Shown here one piece after another: positions 6,045 to 10,680 of a stretch of DNA of 10,680 nucleotides (positions are counted from its first letter, which is position 1; each line of letters begins with the position of its first letter). The translations under genes were made by a program, and so were the position numbers. The notes under the pieces were generated by a model, which saw nothing but the letters and a program-made list of their open reading frames with translations, searched no databases and was not told the origin of the DNA. This DNA comes from Alphaproteobacteria bacterium (GTDB lineage: Bacteria > Pseudomonadota > Alphaproteobacteria > Micropepsales > Micropepsaceae): assembly GCA_003131925.1 (NCBI GenBank), contig PKWC01000249.1:4336-15015 (forward strand). Reading direction: 5' to 3'.

Positions 6045-6655
6045 TGGGTCACGCGGAATTCCTCTTCGATTTCGCAAGCCCCAACGCCTATCTCGCGCAT
6101 TGCGTGATTCCGGAGATTGAAAAGCGGACCGGCGCGCGGTTCACCCATGTGCCGGTCCTGCTCGGGGGCCTCTTCAAGCTGACGGGCAACAGGTCGCCGA
6201 TGGAGGCGTTTGCCGGCGTCAAGAACAAGCTGGAATACGAGGAGCTGGAAACGCGCCGATTCATCGCGCGCCACAACGTCTCACGGTTCCAGTTCAATCC
6301 CTTCTTGCCCGTCAACACCCTCACATTGATGCGCGGCGTCGTTGCCGCGGAGAGGGCGGGATTTCTTCCGCGTTATATCGAGGCCATGTTCCATCATATG
6401 TGGGAGGCGCCAAAGAAACTGGACGATTCCGCCGCACTCGCCGATGCATTGACACAAGCCGGATTCGACGCGGCGGCTCTGCTCGCCTCGGCCGGCAGCC
6501 CCGAAGTCAAGCGGCGACTGATCGAGAATACCGAAAATGCGGTCGCCCGCGGCGTTTTCGGCATTCCGAGTTTCTTCGTCGCCGGCGAGCTTTATTTCGG
6601 CAAGGACCGCCTGCGAGACGTGGAGGAAGCGCTTGTTCGAGCCGCCTCGCACTGA
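6044..6655 (+). CDS. 2-hydroxychromene-2-carboxylate isomerase family protein (DsbA fold)
   Basis: The 203-residue protein has the kappa-class GST/HCCA isomerase layout. An N-terminal thioredoxin strand FLFDFASPNAYLA (6-18) carries Ser12 at the position that activates glutathione in NahD-type enzymes. An all-helical insert follows, then the C-terminal thioredoxin part GVFGIPSFFVAGELYFGKDR with cis-Pro175. NahD interconverts 2-hydroxychromene-2-carboxylate and trans-o-hydroxybenzylidenepyruvate in naphthalene breakdown, but many homologues lie outside such pathways, and no naphthalene genes are seen here. Starts at 6038 (ATG), 6041 (GTG) and 6044 (ATG) are in frame. GGGAG at 6031-6035 is only 2 nt from 6038 but 5 and 8 nt from the other two, so 6041 or 6044 is likely. 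The last gene of the exporter operon; probably cytoplasmic. Confidence 0.9.
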   Translation: MGHAEFLFDFASPNAYLAHCVIPEIEKRTGARFTHVPVLLGGLFKLTGNRSPMEAFAGVKNKLEYEELETRRFIARHNVSRFQFNPFLPVNTLTLMRGVVAAERAGFLPRYIEAMFHHMWEAPKKLDDSAALADALTQAGFDAAALLASAGSPEVKRRLIENTENAVARGVFGIPSFFVAGELYFGKDRLRDVEEALVRAASH

Positions 6656-6689
6656 CCGGACGCACGCGCGAACCTCTGCCCCTGTTGCA

Positions 6690-6715
6690 GGGCCTGCCAG
6701 GTCATAGTAAGGCCC
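6690..6715 (+). terminator. Possible weak hairpin after the exporter operon
   Basis: GGGCCT (6690-6695) can pair with AGGCCC (6710-6715) over a 14-base loop, followed by GATTT. It lies 35 bases after the stop of the isomerase gene. The stem is short, the loop long and the T-run minimal, so terminator function is only a possibility. Confidence 0.25.
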
Positions 6716-6764
6716 GATTTCCCTGCGAGCAGACGTGCTGCGGGCGTTCCGACTATCGCCATCC

Positions 6765-6770
6765 GAGGAG
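6765..6770 (+). promoter_or_regulatory. Ribosome binding site of the IalB-family gene
   Basis: GAGGAG lies 6 nt before the ATG at 6777. It rules out the longer in-frame reading from 6735 and places the start at a proper signal peptide. Confidence 0.75.
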
Positions 6771-6776
6771 CTTTTC

Positions 6777-7310
6777 ATGACCCTGTCGCGCATTGCTTTT
6801 GGTCTGCTGTTGGGCGGAGCTGCGCTCGGGCAGGCGATTTCCGTCGCCTCGGCCGACCAGCCGGAGATATTGGGCGTGTTCAAGGACTGGACGGCCTACA
6901 AAACGGGGGTCGGGGACGCACGGGTCTGCTACGCCTTGTCGAAGCCCATCCAGTCCGAGCCTCGGAAGCTCAAGCGCGACGCGCCTTATTTCCTCATCAA
7001 CGACTGGCCCGGCCGCAATGCGAAGGCGGAACCCGAAATCGTGCCCGGCTATGTGTACAAGGAGGCCAGCGAAGTCACCGCCCAGGTCGGCTCGGACAAA
7101 TTCCAGCTTTTCACCAAGAACGACGGAGGGGCCGGTGGCGCCTGGGTGGAGGCGCAGGCCGACGAAGCGCGTCTGATCGATGCCATGAAGGCGGCGTCGC
7201 AGGCGTCCGTGACCGGGACCTCGAAACGCGGGACCATGACCCGCGACACCTACTCGCTCGCCGGGCTTTCCGACGCACTCGACAAGGTTCACCAAAGTTG
7301 CGGCATGTGA
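6777..7310 (+). CDS. Invasion-associated locus B (IalB) family periplasmic protein
   Basis: The protein has 177 residues with a signal peptide (MTLSRIAFGLLLGGAALGQA start, cleavage probably after VASA at 26). The mature part begins with the IalB-type strand GVFKDWTAYKTG (33-44) and a conserved Cys51 in ARVCYALSKP. It ends with SLAGLSDALDKVHQSC, where Cys175 can pair with Cys51. This matches the IalB family (PF06776), named after the Bartonella erythrocyte-invasion protein. Most alphaproteobacterial members are in non-pathogens and have no defined role, so the name should not be read as virulence. It is probably periplasmic or envelope-associated. Its stop overlaps the likely rlmN start. Confidence 0.88.
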   Translation: MTLSRIAFGLLLGGAALGQAISVASADQPEILGVFKDWTAYKTGVGDARVCYALSKPIQSEPRKLKRDAPYFLINDWPGRNAKAEPEIVPGYVYKEASEVTAQVGSDKFQLFTKNDGGAGGAWVEAQADEARLIDAMKAASQASVTGTSKRGTMTRDTYSLAGLSDALDKVHQSCGM

Positions 7311-8443
7311 GCGGTGCGAGTGACCATGCGTCGCTGATCGGCTCCGGCCGCAAGCAGCTGCAGGAGATTCTGGCCGGAGAGGGCATCGCTGCCAAAGAAG
7401 CGCAGATGCGCGCGCGCCAGCTGCAGAACTGGATCCACGTTCATGGCGCGCGCGACTTCGCCCACATGACCAGTCTGGTGAAGGGATTCCGCGCCTTCAT
7501 GACGGAGCGGTTCACGCTCGCCCGGCCGGACATCGTGACCGAACAGATTTCCGCAGACGGTACGCGTAAATGGTTGCTGCGTGCCGGCCCCGGCATCGAG
7601 TTCGAGACGGTGTTCATTCCGGATGCCCATCGTGGCACGCTTTGCGTGTCCTCGCAGGTCGGCTGCACGCTTAACTGTCGCTTCTGCCACACGGGCACGC
7701 AGAAACTCGTGCGCAATCTGACGCAAGCGGAGATCGTGGGGCAGGTGATGGTCGCCCGCGACGCGCTGGGCGACTGGCCTTCCACGGCGGCGCGGCGGCA
7801 AATCACCAATGTGGTGATGATGGGCATGGGAGAGCCGCTCTACAATTTCGAGAACGTGAAGGATGCGCTTGCGATCGTGACGGACGGCGACGGATTGGCG
7901 CTCTCGAGGCGACGCGTCACGGTTTCTACAGCCGGCGTGGTGCCTATGATCCCGCGTGCGGGCGCGGAGATTGGTTCGGCGCTTGCCATTTCGCTGCACG
8001 CGGCGCGCGACGACGTGCGCGACGTTCTTGTGCCCCTCAACCGCAAATATCCACTCGCGGAGCTCATGGAAGCTGCGCGCGCCTATCCCGGGCTCTCCAA
8101 TTCGCGGCGCATCACTTTCGAATATGTGATGCTCAAAGACGTGAACGACAGCCTCGCCGATGCGCGCGATCTCGTGCGCCTGGTCCGCGGCATCCCGACC
8201 AAGATCAACCTCATTCCTTTCAATCCCTGGCCGGGTGCGCCTTACGAATGCTCGCCCTGGGAGCGGATCGAGAAATTCGCCGAGATCGTCAACCGTGCGG
8301 GCTACGCCTCGCCGGTGCGCACACCGCGCGGCCGCGACATCATGGCGGCGTGTGGTCAGCTGAAGAGCGAGAGTGTGCGCGAGCGTGCGAGCGCCCGCCA
8401 TGCGCAGATGCGCTCCGCCGAACTCGCGCGAATGCCCGGCTGA
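7307..8443 (+). CDS. rlmN: Dual-specificity RNA methyltransferase RlmN
   Basis: RlmN is a radical SAM enzyme that methylates C2 of A2503 in 23S rRNA and A37 in certain tRNAs. Numbered from the GTG at 7307 (378 aa), the 4Fe-4S motif CTLNCRFC gives Cys120, Cys124 and Cys127. The two mechanistic cysteines are also present: Cys113 in GTLCVSSQ and the methyl-carrying Cys349 in DIMAACGQLKSE. MMGMGEPLYN, TVSTAGVVP, AISLHAARDDVR and LIPFNPWPG are further signature stretches. The start is uncertain. GTG at 7307 overlaps the preceding stop (ATGTGA) and suggests coupling; an in-frame TTG at 7298 adds three residues. Neither has a clear Shine-Dalgarno sequence. The N-terminal tail ahead of the first helix (SLIGSGRKQLQEIL) is short. 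A long open frame on the opposite strand is a shadow. Confidence 0.96.
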   Translation: MSGASDHASLIGSGRKQLQEILAGEGIAAKEAQMRARQLQNWIHVHGARDFAHMTSLVKGFRAFMTERFTLARPDIVTEQISADGTRKWLLRAGPGIEFETVFIPDAHRGTLCVSSQVGCTLNCRFCHTGTQKLVRNLTQAEIVGQVMVARDALGDWPSTAARRQITNVVMMGMGEPLYNFENVKDALAIVTDGDGLALSRRRVTVSTAGVVPMIPRAGAEIGSALAISLHAARDDVRDVLVPLNRKYPLAELMEAARAYPGLSNSRRITFEYVMLKDVNDSLADARDLVRLVRGIPTKINLIPFNPWPGAPYECSPWERIEKFAEIVNRAGYASPVRTPRGRDIMAACGQLKSESVRERASARHAQMRSAELARMPG

Positions 8444-8455
8444 GCAGGATTGAAC

Positions 8456-10153
8456 TCAGGATGTGAAGGAAGGTACGCCGGGATAGGCGTCCAGAACCGG
8501 TCCCAATGCCGCCTTAAGCGGCCCAAGCCACGGTTCGTAATTCCGCCACTGGGCGACGGACTCGCTGGACATCGGCTGCCGCACCTGCTCGGAACTCACC
8601 GAATTCATCGCGCGCGTGTTGGTGTGGAATTCGAGGCACGCGTGCTCGAACGGGAGGCCGAGATGCGCAAGCAGCCGCCGGATCTCCTGTTCCGGATTGC
8701 CGACGAGCGCTTCGTAGAAGACGCGGTGCACGCGGCCCGGCAGCACCGCATCGAAATGTGCCATAAATTCCACGTAATCGGCATAGGCGCGGCCGAGTTC
8801 GTTGAAACGGTTGGCGAAGAGCGCGCCCATTTCGAAATTGGCGCAGAAGTTCGACCAGCAGCAGCCGAGCGGATGACGCCGCACATCGATGATTCTCGCG
8901 TTCGGAAGGATCAGGCAGATCAGGCCAAGGTGAAGGAAATTGTACGGGTTCTTGTCGATGAAGAACGGCAGGCCCGGGCGGCGGCGAAACCTCGTGCTTT
9001 CGAGATAGTCTTGTCCGAGCCTTCGCAAGGTCGCGCCGTCGAGCATGCCGAGGACAGCCGGGTAATCGACGCCTTTTTCGCGGGCAATCGTTTCGCCGAG
9101 ATGCTCGGCCATGAGCGTGATGTCAGGGAGTTCTGCGGTCGCTTCAATCGCCGAATGGCTCGTCAGTATCTGTTCGACAAGCGTGGAGCCCGCCCGCTGC
9201 ATGCCAATAATGAAGATCGGCTCGGGGGAGTCGGAACCGAAGTCTGGGCGTGCCTCAAAGAACGCGCGCGTAAACAGCGCTTTGCTTTTCGCAACGTTCA
9301 TGGAGAGCCAATCGGATTCGTAGCTTATGGTAAGGCGCTTGCCGGCGTTGGCCCGGGCGTAGTTGTCGAAGGATCTCGCGAAATTCTTCTGGTCGGCGTG
9401 GGCTTTTCCCAGCGCGAAGTGCAGATACGTCCGGTCGGTGCCGATGGTTTCGCGGCGTGAAATCCGGGATTCCATCGCAGAAATATCGGCCTCGGAGAAA
9501 CGCCATGTCTTCAGGTCGGCAAGGCTCCACCAGGCGCTGCCGCAGGACGGATTCAGCGATATTGCGCGCTGAAAGGCATCGATCGCTGCATGGCGCTCGC
9601 CGACGCTCCGTAAGGCGTGGCCATATTTGACCCAGAGTTCCGATGAATTCGGATGGCCTTCGGCCAATTGCCGGCGGCAATGCATCGAATCGCGATGCCG
9701 TCCCATCGCCGTCAGGATCGCCGCCTTGAGACCGAGATAGAGAACATTTGGCGGATCGCCCGCCAGAAGCTGTTCCAGTTGCGCAAGCGAAGCATCGAGA
9801 CGGTTCAGCTGATAAAGCGTACTCGCGTAACTGAAGCGCGCGCCGTCGTAAGCGGGGGCCCGCTCCAGGCATTCCATCAGCAGCGCCAGCGTTCTTCGTT
9901 TCTCTCCGAGCTTCAGCGCGGTTTCCGCTTGGAGATGAAGCGCACTCGGGTCACCGGGATGTTTTTCGAGATACTTGGAAAGCAGCCGGTCCGACTCGGC
10001 GGCATGGTTGTTCTTGAGAGCTTCGGCCGCTTCCTTCAGCCGCGGATTGCGCAGCGGCCGCTTCTGGCGCAGCGCCGTTGTCGCCGCCTTGACGATTTCG
10101 CCTTCGTCCGCCGCCGCAGAAACGGGGTGCTGCCGATCCAAAGCCAGAGCCAT
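8456..10153 (-). CDS. TPR-repeat sulfotransferase fusion protein
   Basis: The 565-residue protein has two parts. Residues about 35-300 are tetratricopeptide-like helical hairpins (e.g. AAESDRLLSKYLEKHPGDP, ELWVKYGHALRSVGERHAAI, AIDAFQRAISLNPS). Residues about 312-560 are a sulfotransferase domain (Sulfotransfer_3 type). The PAPS 5'-phosphosulfate loop is FIIGMQRAGSTLVEQIL (314-330), diverged from the usual GMPRSGTTL. The 3'-phosphate site is VRRHPLGCCWSNF, with Arg425 or Arg426 and Ser434. DKNPYNFLHLG (400-410) and QVRQPMSSESVAQWRNYE (523-540) are typical of TPR-sulfotransferases. No signal peptide or membrane helix is seen, so it should be cytoplasmic. The acceptor is unknown: a peptide tyrosine, glycan or small molecule are all possible. 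The ATG at 10153 has no obvious Shine-Dalgarno sequence. It converges on rlmN with 12 bases between stops and is divergent from argG. Confidence 0.9.
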   Translation of the reverse strand: MALALDRQHPVSAAADEGEIVKAATTALRQKRPLRNPRLKEAAEALKNNHAAESDRLLSKYLEKHPGDPSALHLQAETALKLGEKRRTLALLMECLERAPAYDGARFSYASTLYQLNRLDASLAQLEQLLAGDPPNVLYLGLKAAILTAMGRHRDSMHCRRQLAEGHPNSSELWVKYGHALRSVGERHAAIDAFQRAISLNPSCGSAWWSLADLKTWRFSEADISAMESRISRRETIGTDRTYLHFALGKAHADQKNFARSFDNYARANAGKRLTISYESDWLSMNVAKSKALFTRAFFEARPDFGSDSPEPIFIIGMQRAGSTLVEQILTSHSAIEATAELPDITLMAEHLGETIAREKGVDYPAVLGMLDGATLRRLGQDYLESTRFRRRPGLPFFIDKNPYNFLHLGLICLILPNARIIDVRRHPLGCCWSNFCANFEMGALFANRFNELGRAYADYVEFMAHFDAVLPGRVHRVFYEALVGNPEQEIRRLLAHLGLPFEHACLEFHTNTRAMNSVSSEQVRQPMSSESVAQWRNYEPWLGPLKAALGPVLDAYPGVPSFTS

Positions 10154-10216
10154 GGGACAAATCTATGCGGTCGGGTTGCGCAAGGAAACCGCCTGCTGGA
10201 TATGAGGCAGCGGCGA

Positions 10217-10245
10217 TTGGACCGCGCTGCACATCCCGATATAAA
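10217..10245 (+). promoter_or_regulatory. Sigma-70-type promoter of argG
   Basis: TTGGAC at 10217-10222 and TATAAA at 10240-10245 are separated by exactly 17 bases. Each box is close to consensus. Transcription would begin near 10252, leaving a leader of about 23 bases before the GTG at 10275. No ARG-box-like palindrome is evident around it. Confidence 0.65.
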
Positions 10246-10263
10246 CGTCACCTCCGGCGCAAC

Positions 10264-10268
10264 AGGAG
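10264..10268 (+). promoter_or_regulatory. Ribosome binding site of argG
   Basis: AGGAG lies 6 nt before the GTG at 10275. The in-frame TTG at 10272 would be only 3 nt away, so the GTG is preferred. Confidence 0.75.
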
Positions 10269-10274
10269 CAGTTG

Positions 10275-10680
10275 GTGACAGAGCAGCGCGCAAAGAAGGT
10301 CGTGCTCGCCTATTCGGGCGGCCTCGATACCTCTATCATCCTCAAATGGCTGCAGAACGCCTACGGCGCGGAGGTCGTCACCTTCACAGCCGATCTGGGG
10401 CAGGGCGAAGAGCTCGATCCCGCCAAGGCAAAAGCCGAACTCCTCGGCGTCAAACCGGAAAACATTATTGTCGAGGATTTGCGGGAGGAATTTGTCCGCG
10501 ACTATGTGTTTCCGATGTTTCGCGCCAATGCGCTTTACGAAGGTGCTTACCTGCTGGGCACCTCGATAGCGCGACCGCTGATTGCCAAAAAACAGATCGA
10601 AATCGCCGAGAGAACCGGCGCGGATGCGGTGGCCCATGGCGCAACGGGGAAAGGCAACGATCAGGTCCGCTTCGAGCTCG
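10275..10680 (+). CDS. argG: Argininosuccinate synthase, 5' part, cut by window end
   Basis: The first 135 residues of an enzyme normally about 400 long are present, and the frame is open to the window edge. ArgG joins citrulline and aspartate using ATP, giving argininosuccinate, the penultimate step of arginine biosynthesis in the cytoplasm. The ATP-pyrophosphatase loop AYSGGLDTS lies at 12-20, followed by FTADLGQGEE (37-46), YLLGTSIARPLIAKKQIEIA (92-111) and HGATGKGNDQVRFE (121-134), all hallmarks of the family. The GTG start is supported by AGGAG with 6-nt spacing and by the promoter upstream. Nothing odd is seen in the visible part. Confidence 0.97.
   Translation, partial: MTEQRAKKVVLAYSGGLDTSIILKWLQNAYGAEVVTFTADLGQGEELDPAKAKAELLGVKPENIIVEDLREEFVRDYVFPMFRANALYEGAYLLGTSIARPLIAKKQIEIAERTGADAVAHGATGKGNDQVRFEL

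Noticed and set aside
5465..6655. A 396-codon frame that would extend the isomerase upstream
   Set aside because: The first part is the SDR gene read in another frame; recognisable isomerase sequence begins at about 6044 after a GGGAG site.
6685..6713. A promoter for the IalB-family gene (TTGCAG and a TAAGGC-like box)
   Set aside because: The -10 match is poor and the boxes overlap a possible hairpin; not enough to call.
6656..6776. A tRNA or small RNA in the 121-base gap before the IalB-family gene
   Set aside because: No cloverleaf, no T-loop GTTC and no CCA-like end are seen; apart from a weak hairpin and the GAGGAG site nothing stands out.
6777..7310. Reading the IalB-family protein as evidence of a pathogen
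   Set aside because: The family is widespread in free-living alphaproteobacteria and nothing else in the window points to virulence.
7289..8401. A 370-codon minus-strand frame opposite rlmN
   Set aside because: The product is rich in Arg, His and Ala and resembles no family, while rlmN on the other strand is certain.
8450..9460. A 336-codon plus-strand frame opposite the TPR-sulfotransferase
   Set aside because: It shows no recognisable domain and no ribosome binding site; high-GC codon structure of the sulfotransferase gene explains an open antisense frame.

Overview
The window looks like chromosomal DNA of a GC-rich alphaproteobacterium, most likely of the Hyphomicrobiales (Rhizobiales). 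The grounds are an IalB-family secreted protein directly followed by rlmN, a Rhizobium-type (ReAV/AnsA-like) zinc asparaginase, a Phe-type SDR of the c10 subgroup, frequent GTG starts, and palindromic intergenic repeats of the CTTCGACA..TCAGG.TGAGG and CCCTCTCCC..GGGAGAGGG kinds. The genus cannot be fixed from the sequence. I see no phage, transposase, CRISPR, tRNA or rRNA gene. Gene density is high and no gene-free stretch exceeds about 210 bases.

Left part (1-3574): a repeat-derived hairpin lies at the left edge. A two-gene minus-strand unit follows, a zinc-free quinone oxidoreductase of the MDR superfamily and a coupled secreted protein of unknown function. Divergent from it is a small four-cysteine exported protein resembling DUF6491. 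That gene converges on a class 3 L-asparaginase, with a composite palindromic repeat between them. Divergent start regions (1845-1957 and 3575-3756) both hold members of a second repeat family that stop only 14 and 22 bases before the plus-strand start codons.

Middle part (3757-6655): a tightly packed plus-strand operon of four genes. It encodes an ABC-2 exporter ATPase, its six-helix permease (ATGA overlap), an SDR whose catalytic Tyr is replaced by Phe, and a DsbA-fold 2-hydroxychromene-2-carboxylate isomerase-like protein (TGATG overlap). The pairing suggests handling and export of an aromatic or otherwise electrophilic small molecule, but no substrate can be read from the sequence.

Right part (6777-10680): an IalB-family periplasmic protein overlaps rlmN, the radical SAM methyltransferase for 23S rRNA and tRNA. 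rlmN converges, with only 12 bases between stops, on a 565-residue TPR-sulfotransferase fusion. Divergent from the latter, behind a good sigma-70-type promoter, is the first third of argG (argininosuccinate synthase), cut by the window end. Overall this is mostly housekeeping chromosome. The least explained items are the repeat elements in promoter positions, the exporter-SDR-isomerase operon, the TPR-sulfotransferase and the unknown secreted protein.
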